Source of the DNA: Lotus japonicus
Taxonomy: Eukaryota; Streptophyta; Magnoliopsida; Fabales; Fabaceae
Direction of reading: 5' to 3'
Assembly: GCF_012489685.1 (NCBI RefSeq)
Contig: NC_080043.1
Span: forward strand, 47,383,127 to 47,447,126
DNA length: 64,000 nt
Shown here in pieces: positions 1-10,920 of this stretch. The notes below the pieces were generated by a model, which saw nothing but the letters and a program-made list of their open reading frames with translations, was not told the DNA's origin and did no database searches. Position 1 is the stretch's first letter; each line of letters starts with the position of its first letter. Made by a program: the position numbers and the translations under genes.

Positions 1-2
1 GG

Positions 3-1490
3 ATTCTGGCCATGGAAGAAGAATTGAATCAATTTTCCAAGAACGATGTTTGGAGCTTAGTGAAGAAGCCTGAGAATGTCCATGTTATTGGAACGAAATG
101 GGTATTCAGAAACAAGCTAAATGAGAAAGGAGATGTAGTCAGAAACAAGGCAAGGCTAGTTGCTCAAGGCTACAGCCAGCAGGAAGGAATAGACTACACT
201 GAAACATTTGCCCCGGTAGCAAGACTGGAGGCAATCAGACTGTTGATCTCCTTCTCAGTAAATCACAACATAGTTCTACATCAGATGGACGTAAAGAGTG
301 CCTTCCTAAATGGTTATATCTCAGAGGAAGTCTATGTTCATCAACCCCCAGGTTTTGAAGATGAAAAGAAACCAGACCATGTGTTCAAATTGAAGAAATC
401 ACTCTACGGTCTGAAGCAAGCTCCCAGAGCATGGTATGAGAGACTTAGCTCATTCCTTCTGGAGAATGAGTTTGTAAGGGGTAAAGTAGATACAACTCTT
501 TTTTGCAAGACTTATAAAGATGATATCTTAATTGTGCAAATTTATGTTGATGATATTATATTTGGTTCTGCTAATCAATCTCTATGCAAAGAATTTTCTG
601 AGATGATGCAGGCTGAATTTGAGATGAGTATGATGGGAGAATTAAAGTACTTTCTGGGAATACAAGTTGATCAAACACTAGAAGGAACATATATCCATCA
701 GAGCAAGTACACTAAAGAACTTCTGAAGAAGTTCAATATGCTGGAATCTACAGTGGCCAAGACTCCAATGCATCCAACATGCATTCTGGAGAAAGAAGAT
801 AAAAGTGGTAAAGTATGTCAGAAGCTCAATCGTGGCATGATAGGTTCACTTCTATACTTAACTGCATCTAGGCCAGACATATTATTTAGTGTTCACTTAT
901 GTGCTCGTTTCCAATCAGATCCAAGGGAAACCCACTTAACTGCTGTTAAGAGGATCCTAAGGTATCTGAAAGGCACCACTAACCTTGGCTTGATGTATAA
1001 GAAAACATCAGAGTATAAGCTTTCAGGTTATTGTGATGCTGATTATGCTGGAGATAGAACAGAGAGAAAAAGTACTTCTGGAAATTGTCAATTTCTGGGA
1101 AGCAATCTAGTCTCATGGGCAAGCAAGAGGCAATCAACCATTGCACTATCAACTGCAGAGGCAGAATATATCTCAGTAGCAATATGCAGCACTCAGATGC
1201 TCTGGATGAAACATCAGCTGGAGGATTATCAGATCCTTGAGAGCAATATCCCAATCTATTGCGATAACACTGCTGCAATCTCATTGAGTAAGAATCCTAT
1301 CTTGCATTCAAGGGCAAAGCACATTGAGGTAAAGTATCATTTTATTAGAGATTATGTACAGAAGGGCGTACTTCTTCTGAAGTTTGTTGATACTGACCAT
1401 CAATGGGCAGATATCTTTACAAAGCCCTTAGCTGAAGATAGATTTAATGTTATTCTGAAAAATCTAAACATGGACTTTTGTCCAGAGTGA
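3..1490 (+). CDS. Sirevirus A pol, C-terminal part: reverse transcriptase and RNase H (5' partial)
   Basis: Open to the window edge. The ATG at 12 is internal to the polyprotein, because copy B continues upstream in the same register. Visible motifs are the RT leader with KWVFRNKL, the [12 protein letters not shown] block, the catalytic box YVDDIIFG near residue 176, and the copia RNase H signatures DADYAGD, TAEAEY and FTKPL near the C-terminus. The protein would copy element RNA into cDNA and degrade the RNA strand inside the virus-like particle. It ends in TGA and has no stop or frameshift inside the window, unlike copy B, so A is the younger or better-preserved copy. Confidence 0.95.
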   Translation: MLAMEEELNQFSKNDVWSLVKKPENVHVIGTKWVFRNKLNEKGDVVRNKARLVAQGYSQQEGIDYTETFAPVARLEAIRLLISFSVNHNIVLHQMDVKSAFLNGYISEEVYVHQPPGFEDEKKPDHVFKLKKSLYGLKQAPRAWYERLSSFLLENEFVRGKVDTTLFCKTYKDDILIVQIYVDDIIFGSANQSLCKEFSEMMQAEFEMSMMGELKYFLGIQVDQTLEGTYIHQSKYTKELLKKFNMLESTVAKTPMHPTCILEKEDKSGKVCQKLNRGMIGSLLYLTASRPDILFSVHLCARFQSDPRETHLTAVKRILRYLKGTTNLGLMYKKTSEYKLSGYCDADYAGDRTERKSTSGNCQFLGSNLVSWASKRQSTIALSTAEAEYISVAICSTQMLWMKHQLEDYQILESNIPIYCDNTAAISLSKNPILHSRAKHIEVKYHFIRDYVQKGVLLLKFVDTDHQWADIFTKPLAEDRFNVILKNLNMDFCPE

Positions 1491-1933
1491 AGATGGATCA
1501 GAACCTCTGACTATGATACTTCTTGATCAGAAGATGTCTAGTCCAGAAGGTAACTCAATCAGAGTGTGTGTGCCCACTGGTACTGACTCTGAAGCTGAGA
1601 CAACAACACGTGTGTCAGAATTTCTGATGCATAATTCCTTGTGCCCGTGTGACAGTCTGTTATGATTGCGTGTAGATATGCTTATCTCCTGTGTGTGATT
1701 GTGTATTTTACTGTTACTATCTATCTTTAATTTTCAACCGTTGATCTTAAAGTGCTTTTTGAATCAACAACGGTTATTTGATAAAACCCACTATACACAC
1801 ACGTTCTCTCTTACTTCCGGTTTTCACTCTCGCACTCTCTGCTTTTCAAAACCGCCTCTTTCTTGATTTCTCTCTCGATCTCTCTTCATCCTTCAAACTT
1901 CATCTTCTACCTCAAACCTTCAACCTCTTCAAA
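1491..1933 (+). promoter_or_regulatory. pol-env spacer with possible internal promoter
   Basis: 443 bases separate the pol stop from the env-like ATG. An imperfect inverted repeat built on AACCGTTGAT and ATCAACAACGGTT (1735-1775) is followed by a conserved block ACCCACTATACACACACGTT and a long CT-rich stretch resembling a plant Y-patch leader (about 1803-1930). The same hairpin, block and CT-rich leader precede the env-like gene of copy B (17702-17889). Conservation in both copies suggests a real control element, perhaps a promoter for a separate env transcript. This is inference; no strict TATA box is seen. Confidence 0.4.
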
Positions 1934-4783
1934 ATGGTGAGACAAACCAGAAGATCTGCTGCAGATGCACCTCAGTTCCCTCACATGGTAGTCGGTTTGG
2001 CAACGGGTCAAAGGGGCTCTGAGAACCCGGCACAAGAACAAGTTCAAGCTCAAGAGCAGATTGTTCCTATTGCAGAACGGGGCTGTGCCGTTCACTGTGT
2101 TTTTCCTCCTGAGGAACTCCAAGTCCTGGCAGAATGGAGATTCAACCTCGATAACTTGGCTGCAAATGGGTTTGATCTTCGTCCTGAAGTCCAAGCTCAA
2201 GGTTGGGGAAACTACTTCAATCGACTTCGAGGACCGGTGTATGAGAAATTGGTAAAGGAATTCTGGAAGCATGCAGACTGCGATGACACTCAGGTGGTCT
2301 CTCACATTCTTGGCAGGAAGATCATCATCACTGAGAAGTCATTCGTGAATCTGCTAGGAGCAGAAACTGCTTATGGGTATCGGTTCCAACTGACGGAATC
2401 CAAGCTGAAACCCAGCACCAAGGACATAGTCAACAAGGCCCTGTACACCACCTTCAAACCGGGCAAGACGAGTTACAAGGTGATGGATCTTCACCCCAAA
2501 CTCAGTATCTGGCACAAGATCCTGCTCAACTGCATTAATCAGAGACCGAAGGGCAGTTCCCCAGATTACATCAACTTCAACCAGAAGGCGATGCTGTTTT
2601 TCATTCAAGACAAGGAAAAGATCTGCCTTCCCTACTTCCTGTTCTCCTACTTGAAGGAATGCATCCGGAAGTCTCGCACCACCGCCTCCATCAAGTCTGC
2701 AATCAAATATATCCCTTTTGGGAGGCTGCTCTCAGACTTTCTAATTGAAAGCAACTTGGTGCAAGATTTGATCAATGCTGGTTGCACAGAGGATTTGAGC
2801 ACAATTGTCAGTGATGTCTTCACTGCAAACTCCTTGAAGAAAATGGGCTTAATCCAGAAGAAGATTGCTCCTGCTCATGAAGACACATCTTCTGAGATCA
2901 GAGGAAGAAGAATGCCTCTGAATGACTACCCTCTGTGGACTCAAGCAGACCATCCTGACGCCATCAGATGCTATGTTGAAGACCTCAGGGCTCAAGGATT
3001 CGAGATTGACCTTGATGATTTCGTCAGCAGACTTCCACCAGCTCCAGAGTTTCCTTCTCCTCCCAAGAAGAAAACCAAGAGGAAGATGGTTCTGGAAGAA
3101 TCCTCAGAGGAATCTGATGTCCCTCTGGTCAAGAAGCCGAAGAGCAAGCCTGATGATGATGATGGTGATGATAGTGAGGATGGTCCTCCTAAGAAGAAGC
3201 AGAAGAAAGTCAGAATCGTGGTGAAGCCTACTCGGGTGGAACCAGCTGCTGCAGTGGTCAGAAGGACTGGACCTCCTGCCAGAGTGACTCGATCATCAGC
3301 ACATTCAAGTAAGCCTGCACTTGCTACTGATGATGATTTGAATTTATTTGATGCACTCCCTATTTCTGCTATGCTCAAACACTCCCCAAATCCCCTCACT
3401 CCTATTCCTGAATCCCAGCCAGCCGCACAAACCACCACTCCACCACATTCCCCAAGATCTTCCTTCTTTCAACCTTCTCCTACTGAAGCACCTCTCTGGA
3501 ATTTGCTTCAGACCCAAACCTCTAGGTCAGAAGATCCAACCTCTCTCCTTACCATTCCATACGACCCATTATCTTCTGAACCCATCATCCATGACCAACC
3601 CGAGCCCAACCAAACAGAACCACAACCCAGAACGTCTGATCACTCTGCTCCCAGAGCATCAGAACGTCCTGCTGCCAGAACCACGGATACAGACTCTTCA
3701 ACAGCCTTCACACCTGTATCCTTCCCAATCAATGTTATTGACTCTCCTCCCTCCAATACCTCTGAATCAATTAGAAAATTCATGGAGGTTAGAAAAGAGA
3801 AGGTATCTGCCTTGGAAGAGTATTACCTTACCTGTCCAAGCCCTAGGCGATATCCTGGCCCTAGACCTGAACGTCTAGTTGACCCAGATGAACCTATCTT
3901 GGCCAATCCTATCCAAGAGGCAGACCCCTTAGTTCAAACAGTTCACCCTGTCCCTGACCAACAAGAGCCAATTTAACCAGACCCTGAACCCGAACAATCA
4001 GTGTCTAACCAATCCTCGGTTAGATCACCTCACCCTCTGGTTGAAACTTCAGACCCTCACCGTGGAACCTCTGAACCCAATGCTCCCATGATTAACATTA
4101 GTTCTCCACAAGGTGCCTCTGAAGCTCATAGCAGCAATCACCCAGCCTCTCCTGAAACCAACCTCTCCATCATTCCCTATACTCACCTTCAACCCACATC
4201 TCTCTCTGAGTGCATCAATATCTTCTATCATGAAGCCTCCTTGAGGCTCCGCAATGTGCACGGTCAGACTGATCTTAGTGAGAATGCTGAACATGTGGCT
4301 GATGAGTGGAACAATTTGAGCACTTGGCTAGTGGCTCAGTTTCCAATTATGATGCAGCTCCTGCATGCAGAGGGAAGTCAGAGGATTGAGGCTGCAAAGC
4401 AAAGGTTTGCTAGAAGGGTGGCTCTTCATGAACTAGAACAGAGAAATAAGCTTCTTGAAGCTATTGAAGAAGCCAAGAGAAAGAAAGAACAAGCAGAAGA
4501 AGCTGCACGTCAAGCAGCAGCTCAGGCTGAACAAGCCAGACTTGAGGCAGAGCGTCTTGAAGCTGAGGCTGAGGCAGAGCGACTTGCACCAGTTATGTTT
4601 ACTCCTGCTGCTTCTGCTTCCATTCCAGAACCTCAAGCTGCTCAGAATGTTCCTTCCAGCTCTACTCAGACAAGCTCATCCAGACTCGACATCATGGAAC
4701 AACGTCTTGACACTCATGAATCCATGCTGATTGAGATGAAGCAAATGATGATGGAACTTCTGCGCCGCACTGACAAACCTTAG
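1934..4783 (+). pseudogene. Sirevirus A env-like gene, one in-frame stop
   Basis: One reading frame of about 950 codons broken by a single TAA at 3974-3976; the same frame then stays open to TAG at 4781-4783. The start at 1934 (MVRQTRRSAADAP) was chosen because copy B starts at the matching ATG with MVRSER. The frame extends upstream to 1778 with a hydrophobic stretch, but this is CT-rich leader. The N-terminal 300 residues form a globular domain shared with copy B (VFPPEELQVLAEWRF, LRPEVQAQGWGNYF) and resemble the putative plant transposon protein family. The middle is Pro/Ser/Thr-rich with basic KKKTKRK and acidic clusters. The C-terminus (about 4380-4580) is a strong Ala/Glu/Lys coiled coil. 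Sirevirus third ORFs are called env-like, but no convincing transmembrane segment or role is visible here. Confidence 0.85.
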
Positions 4784-4982
4784 TTTTAGGATCTCTTCTT
4801 TTTCTTTCTTTTTATCTAACGTTGTTTTATTTAAACTCTGTTTCTTTTTTATTTATTTATTCTCTTTTGTTCGTTTGTGTTTATATATGCATAACTATAT
4901 ACTTATGTCACATATGTTTGCCAAACTTGTTTTATTCATAATTATTCTATGTTTACATCATATTTCTTTACATCATATAAAT

Positions 4983-5375
4983 CTAGAATGGAGGATCCCT
5001 CCTCATTCTTCTGCACTCCTGGCGCTGCTCTGACCTATTCTTCTCCAGACGCTCCAGTACATGCTGGACGTTGTTGAGTCTGACCTTTAGCTCCTCTTTC
5101 TCCAGAATCTCTTCTGAAGTCCTGAGCTTCTCTTCCAAGATTTCTTTTTCTTCCAGCAGCTTGAGTTCAAGCCGGCTGAGTTCTTGCACCTCCTCCACGA
5201 AGGCAAGAAATTCCTTCAGGTCTCTCTCCAACTCTGGACGCAGGTCCTCTTCCAGCAGTGTCCGTGTCAGCTCCGCGATGGTAGTTTCACCCTCTGGATG
5301 CCTACTGTTCAGGAACAAGTCCTCTTCAAAGGCCTTCTTCCTCAGCTCTTCTAGTGCTACGTTGTATGATGCCAT
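4983..5375 (-). CDS. Antisense coiled-coil ORF of sirevirus A (130 aa, unknown function)
   Basis: Minus-strand ORF between the env-like gene and the 3' LTR. It begins MASYNVALEELRKKAF and ends RRMRRDPPF. From about residue 35 to 125 it is almost pure Glu/Leu/Arg/Lys heptads, so a long coiled coil is expected. Copy B has the matching minus-strand ORF at the same place (20828-21205), with the same start (MAS), an LRKKAF-EDLF-N-RH block and the same end (PPF then stop). A TATAAAAA box lies on the minus strand at 5428-5435, about 52 bases before the ATG. I do not recognise the family. It may be an antisense accessory gene of the retrotransposon. Confidence 0.65.
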   Translation of the reverse strand: MASYNVALEELRKKAFEEDLFLNSRHPEGETTIAELTRTLLEEDLRPELERDLKEFLAFVEEVQELSRLELKLLEEKEILEEKLRTSEEILEKEELKVRLNNVQHVLERLEKNRSEQRQECRRMRRDPPF

Positions 5376-5427
5376 TTTTTTTACTGAAAATTATTCGAGG
5401 TGTGAAGCTTACCTTTCTCTCCAACGC

Positions 5428-5435
5428 TTTTTATA
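5428..5435 (-). promoter_or_regulatory. TATA box for antisense ORF A
   Basis: TATAAAAA on the minus strand, about 52 bases upstream of the ATG at 5375. Copy B has TATAAATA at nearly the same spacing (21260-21267). Confidence 0.5.
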
Positions 5436-5624
5436 GGCTTCACTTTCTCTCTGAAAGTTAATGCTCTTACAGTTTCTCGAGGTTAAGTTCTTGGTAACTG
5501 ACCCTTCTATTTACTCACTTGACCGGTGGTAAACGTTCATCCCTTGCATTAACTCCTCTATTTATTTTCGCCTAACTCTGATTCTTACATCGTTTTCCTT
5601 TTCTTTTAAACTTAGACCTTCTCT

Positions 5625-6178
5625 AAGGGGGAGTACCTTGTACTTCAAGCTAAGTTTTTCACACCCCAAGCTTTTTGCTTATGACAAAAAGGGGGAGTAA
5701 ACCCAGTTTTTGATGTGTAAGATGTGTTAGTGTGACTTATTTTTCTTTTGGAGATTTTAAGAGTTCCACCTTCATGACCATAGATGTGTCACTGGGCAAA
5801 TACAAGGAATACATTTCACTTCTTCTGAAGTGATTCTAAGTTGACTCTGATACCCAAGACTCTGATACCTTTTCCATGACTCTGATTACTTATGCGCTCT
5901 GATTATTCGTTTTTCATCTATGTCATAAGTTTTTCACTCTGAACTCTTATATCATTTAGCTCAGAATCTAGACTTTACTAACGTTTTCATCAAGTATTAG
6001 ATTCAGGGGGAGCTAAGCTCAGAATCAAGTAGTGACTTGAATTCAGAATGAGCAAGATAAACTATTCACATCAGGATAAGTCTTATTCTATATCTCTAAA
6101 CTCTGAGTGAATTCAGTTTAATGTTTAAGAATTGTTCATCAAAAATCTTAGTTTTGTCATCATCAAAAAGGGGGAGAT
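5625..6178 (+). promoter_or_regulatory. Multiple polypurine tracts of sirevirus A
   Basis: Four GGGGGAG-type tracts: 5625-5633, 5686-5698 (AAAAAGGGGGAG), 6005-6012 and 6165-6178, the last one touching the LTR. Repeated polypurine tracts upstream of the 3' LTR are a known Sirevirus trait; the LTR-adjacent one primes plus-strand synthesis. The same four-tract order recurs in B (21467, 21528, 21855, 22013) and, inverted, in D (30888, 30819, 30727, 30561). Confidence 0.8.
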
Positions 6179-7398
6179 TGTAAGATCAAGTTTTGATCTA
6201 GTAGTACAACTCTATGTTTTGATGATTACAAGTTAACCTTTTGATATGAACAATTGTGGTACTCTAACGTGTTTTTCTGAGTGTGCTACTTACAGGCTCT
6301 GACCTCAACTCAATCTCACACAAATCAGAAGCACTGTGTATAAAGGGTAACCCAAGCAACGCTTTCGCATTCACCATGTTCAGTATGAACAGTGGAAAAG
6401 CTTCAGAAGTTCTGAAGCTATACAAACTCTGATGTGGACTCAGTCGCTAGAAGCTCTGAAGATCCAGAAGTTCTGATAACCAAGAAACACTGAAGGTTCA
6501 GATGTTCTGATGGTGTAGAAGACTCTGAAGATCCAGAAGCTGAATAGTGGAAACTCTGAAGTCCAGAAGCAAGAAACTCTGAAGGCCATGTTCTTCCCTC
6601 TGTGTTCAGAATCAGAAGATACAATGGTCAGAGGATCTGTGCTTTCCCTCTGACTCTGATCAACCGGCTTCACAAGTTCCAATATGAAGTATTCCCCTGA
6701 TCAGAAGTCTCCTAGGTTAAAAGGTCAAGTCGCTATCCAAGTACAAAAGCAAGTGTACCTTCCTGACGACCTACCTAACGTTCTCAGCCACAGCAGAAGC
6801 TGGATTTTCCAGAACTGCCCTCCAACGGTAGCATTTCCCATGCAACGCTCAACCCTAATCCTTGGAGTATATATAGAGGCTGAAGATTGAAAGAAGCGGC
6901 TAGAAGAAACTAAGTAGAAGCAATACATACGCGCAAGACATATTCAAAATATTCTAAGCTTTCTTTCATCTGAAATTCATTGTGTTTACTATCAGCTTTT
7001 TAGAAGCAAATCTCTTGTAAACATTTCTTTGATAAACAGTTTGTTTAGTTCCTTTAGGAGATCAAGGTTGATCGGATCCTAGAGAAGACTAAGAGAGTGA
7101 ATCTTAGTGTGAGCTAAGTCAGTGTAATTGTTAGTCACTTGTAGGTTTCAAGTGCAGTTGTAACTCTTACCTGATTAGTGGATTGCCTTCATTCTAAGAA
7201 GGAAGAAATCACCTTAACGGGTGGACTGGAGTAGCTTGAGTGATTTATCAAGTGAACCAGGATAAAATCCTTGTGTGCTTTTCTATCTCTTATCTTTAGC
7301 ACTTAAGTTCTCGAAAGATTTGTCAAAATCTTTAAGGTGGTAGTTTTGTACTGAAAACGTTATTCAAACCCCCCTTTCTACCGTTTTTCATACCTTCA
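6179..7398 (+). repeat. 3' LTR of sirevirus A (1220 bp)
   Basis: Starts TGTAAGATCAAG directly after the polypurine tract and ends CATACCTTCA. It matches the LTR of B (22027-23222) along its whole length. The first half is crowded with short TCTGAAG/CAGAAG-type palindromic motifs (6400-6660). A TATA box (TATATATAG) lies near 6868-6876, just before the likely transcription start. A CAAACCCCCC tract lies close to the end. Confidence 0.92.
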
Positions 7399-7673
7399 AT
7401 AAATGCGCGTGATTATTTAAGAAATAAAAGTAAATGTATGAAAAAGTCATGAAAATGCGTTTATTAATTTGTAATGTGAGAATTTATGATTTTTAATCAC
7501 TTCTTTAATTTATTTATGTATTATTAAATTCGTAGTGTAATATGTTTCAATACGATTGTTCAACATTATTTTTTGACAATTAGTAAAGAAGCAAAACGTA
7601 TAAAGAAAACCAATAAACTTGTGATGCCTCATAAATTTTACCGTCATACAAATTTCATAAAATTCAAAATTAT

Positions 7674-9126
7674 TTAGGATAGACTGATCGGAAATTGACG
7701 TCTTTCAAACTTTAACGGGTAACTTGAGACAGATGGAACCATGTCCATTCTTGGAATGAAAATGTCTTCTCCAATGTTGGTTCCTGTTATTACAGTGGCC
7801 TTTATAACATTTGTTCCAAGATCAGCAACTACTAGTCGCGTTCCAATGCATAAACTGGCTGCTTGATCTATATTTCTCAATAGCATTATCGGAGCACCTT
7901 ACTTCAATATAATTTTTTGATTTGGTATTCCTGAGCATGTAATATCATTTAAGAATTCTGTAGTAAACCACTCTGATTGTAGTTCAGTGTCCTCGTCAGA
8001 TTTGCAAGTGTTATCTGAGCTTAAGTACTCTGTTGTATTACCTGGTAGTAAATCAAGCATAAAATAATTAACTTTCTCAACACATTCCAATGTAGGACAC
8101 AATATGCATCGTCCTTCCAAAAACTTTTTAGTCTTCATGTTCTGCACCAAATTGGGATATGCAAATCAATCAGGTCAAGAAGTGGATTTTCACTATCCTG
8201 TATCAAAAGATCTTCAGGAATTTCAATATATGATTCACCACGCTCATTTTATTCGAAATCACTATCTCCGATTTTAAGAATTCAGTCAGCAAATTCTTTA
8301 ATTTTTGTTGCAAGCTCTGGTGAACCTGTTGTGCGTAATCTCGTGTTTTTAGTGAGCTTTAAAACTTTACAGTATTTCCAAAGATCAGAAGAATTTACTG
8401 TAGCAGATACAATGTCTTGCCTTCCACCTTTTAGAATGAATGGAAGAATTTGTCTGAAGTCACCACCAAGAACTACAACCTTACCGCCAAATGGTTTGTC
8501 CATGTTGCTTTCATCTTCCTGTCTCATGATATCGTACAAAGTTCTATCAAGTGCCTCAAAACAATTCTTATTTAACATAGGAGCTTCATCCCAAATGATG
8601 AATTTGGCACAGATCAGTAAATTTGCCCTTAAACTATCTTGTTTGATGTTGCAAGTAGCTGTTTCATCGGTTTGCAATGGAATACAAAATCTGGAATGTG
8701 TTGTTTTACCATCCGGCAACAACAAAGAAGCAATACCACTTGAAGCAACATTCAGAACAATCATACCCATTGAACGGATGACTGCAGATAATGTATTCCA
8801 GACAAAAGTTTTGCCAGTTCCTCCATATCCATACTAAAAGTAAACTACGCCACTATCAAACAACACCGATTGCATTATACTGTCATATACACCCTTCCGT
8901 TCTGCTGTCATCATTGTTAGATAGGATGCATGTTTATTTGTCATTTCTTCTTTGTTGTAGTTAAGCTCATCTACTATGTACTTGTTTTGAAACTATTCCA
9001 CATCATCAAAAATTGGATAGGGCAGACAATTATGTTCCTTAAGAGATTTGCCATTTCTTTAAAGTATTTTCTCTATCTCAGCCAAACACAAATTTTGTAA
9101 CTGATCAACTTCAATATTTAGTCCTG
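7674..9126 (-). pseudogene. Helitron PIF1-type helicase, decayed
   Basis: Read on the minus strand, one register runs from a YIVDELNY-type block through Walker A (GYGGTGKTF, about 8811-8837), Walker B (IIWDEAPM, about 8590) and VLGGDFRQILP (about 8450), to the C-terminal helicase block with SDEDTELQSEWF and MLLRNIDQ. These are the SF1/Pif1 helicase motifs of plant Helitron RepHel proteins, which unwind the donor strand in rolling-circle transposition. The register is broken by several stops, among them a TAG just before Walker A, a TGA replacing Trp after EFAD (about 8281) and a TAA near 7895. The protein stops short after RRQFPISLS, before the usual final motifs. No Rep endonuclease domain was found nearby. 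Confidence 0.9.
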
Positions 9127-9668
9127 AAAAAATCATCAAAGTCGATTTTTAATACCCTATAAAATTCGAAATTTATCATTAATTCATTTTAAAATTAGTA
9201 GATGCGTGTAAATATTAGTCCAGTAAGAAGTAATGTAGTAAAAAATTAATAGTATATTTAAAATTGTTATTTTTAATGAATAGGATATAGTTTTTACTTT
9301 TTTTTGCACAGTATAAAAATAATCAATGAATAAAAATTAAAGTTTTTAAAAGATCATCCCTAAGGTTTTAAATATGGTAATATTTATAAAAAAGGACATG
9401 AACGCAAGTATTAAATATGGTAATATTTATAAAAAATGAAATGAACGCGGTTTTTTAAAACAAAAAGAATATAACAATATATATGTATTTATAATTTTGA
9501 ATTAAAATCATTAAAATTTAAGTATTAAAACCTTTTTTTAAAGCGTTAAAGAATATTCGAAATTAAAGTTCTGATCATTGACTATCATTAATGTATTTTA
9601 GACACAATAAATAGGTGTGGAAAATATGTATCTTTTTAATGAACGGAAATTTGTTGTCAATGTTTGTA

Positions 9669-9944
9669 CTCCCTCTGTTCCTAAATAACCGACACTATTT
9701 TTAGCTGAATTTTGTTCCTAATTAGCTGCCATTTTACAAAGTTCAAGAGAACATTAATTATATTTTACCAATTGTACCATTCATTTATTGGTGGTAGGAA
9801 GATTGAAATGTTAGAATTAATAAGAGAGATAAATGGTATAATAGAAAGTTACATAGTACTTTTAATAAAACAAGAACATTAATTATTATTTCTTAATACT
9901 TGTGCAACAACCTTAAAATGTCAGTTCTATAGGAACAAAGGGAG
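9669..9944. mobile_element. Stowaway-like MITE 1 (276 bp)
   Basis: Terminal inverted repeats CTCCCTCTGTTCCTA and TAGGAACAAAGGGAG, flanked by TA on both sides. A Tc1/mariner-type MITE with no coding capacity. The matching site in the second copy of the 395-bp duplication is empty. Confidence 0.85.
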
Positions 9945-10058
9945 TATTATATATTGACTAATAATTATTAATTTTTAAAACCATTAAATAGGGGTATTAA
10001 TGTTTTTTTAATATTGACTAAAATTTGAATGTTGTAAATCAAATTAATGTAACGTATA

Positions 10059-10433
10059 CTCCCTCCGTTCATTTTTAAGTGTCGTTTTAGCATAAAACTC
10101 TCCAATCAAGATAGTGGATTGTTAGAGTGTTTTTTCTCATTCTACCCTCTCACATTTTAATTATAAAGTCATAAAGCTCTCCAACAAAGATAGTGGATTG
10201 TTAGTTTTTTTCCACTCTCTCATATCATTAAACCATCTACCACTCTCACCCAATCATAAAGTCATAAAGCTCTTCATAGTTATTGAGAAAGGAGAATTTT
10301 ATGGAAAATGTGATGTGGAGTTATTGAAAAAGTAAGGGTATAATTGACAAATAGAAACTTAAAACATCAAAATGACCGTTAAATAGGAACAAAAAATTCT
10401 TCTAAAACGACACTTAAAAAGGAACGGAGGGAG
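10059..10433. mobile_element. Stowaway-like MITE 2 (375 bp)
   Basis: Ends CTCCCTCCGTTC and GAACGGAGGGAG, with the inverted repeat continuing through AAGTGTCGTTTTA and its complement. Flanked by TA. The interior holds a partial internal duplication (CATAAAGCTCTCCAA/CATAAAGCTCTTCA). The paralogous site near 10823 has a single TA and no insertion. Confidence 0.9.
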
Positions 10434-10920
10434 TATGTAATTTCGTTGACTAACAATAATGTATTTAATAACATTAAATGACAATAAACACCATTTTAAA
10501 TTAATTACACATGAATAAAGGAGTTAATTTGTATTTATAATTTTGTATTTAAATCACTAAAAATGATATTTAAAATCATTTTTTTCTTAAAACGTAACAG
10601 GATAATCGAAATTAAATTTTTGATCATTGACTAACATTAATGTTTTTTTAAAAATTCAAATAGGTGTGTAAAATAAATTTATATTTAAGGAACGAATTTT
10701 TTATAGTTAATGTTTTTATTATTAATTGACAAATAATTAATGAATGTTAAAAAGCATTAAATAGGAGTATTATTGTTTTTTATCATTGACTAAAATTTGA
10801 ATGTTGTAAATCAAATTAATTTAATGTATATGTAATTTCGTTGACTAACATTAATGTTTTTACTAACATTAAATATCAATCAATTATAAACACCATTTTA
10901 AATTAATTACACATGAATAA

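Larger units (their letters stand above)
1..7398 (+). mobile_element. Sirevirus A (SIRE-lineage Ty1/copia), 3' part, cut by window start
   Basis: In order: the end of pol (RT and RNase H), an env-like gene, an antisense ORF, a cluster of four polypurine tracts and a 3' LTR. An env-like gene after pol and repeated polypurine tracts are hallmarks of the Sirevirus group of Pseudoviridae-type plant retrotransposons. The right boundary is the CA at 7398. The five bases that follow, ATAAA, would be the target duplication, but the 5' LTR lies outside the window so this cannot be confirmed. The element abuts a Helitron helicase relic, so it probably inserted into that Helitron. Confidence 0.93.
9470..10915. 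repeat. Direct duplication, unit ~395 bp, first copy split by two MITEs
   Basis: Copy 1 (about 9470-10510) and copy 2 (about 10511-10915) share, in order, a TTTATAATTTTG block, GATCATTGACTA (9573 and 10622), TTTGAATGTTGTAAATC (10024 and 10796) and TGTAATTTCGTTGACTAAC. The offsets are 1049 and 772 bases; after removing the MITEs both give 394-395. The DNA is AT-rich and non-coding and lies next to the Helitron helicase relic. Confidence 0.8.

Noticed and set aside
979..1284. Minus-strand ORF of 101 codons inside pol A
   Set aside because: Shadow of the RNase H coding frame; no family features and broken in copy B.
1778..1933. Hydrophobic in-frame extension before the env-like ATG, like a signal peptide
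   Set aside because: It translates the CT-rich leader. Copy B has a different peptide there while the ATG at MVR is shared.
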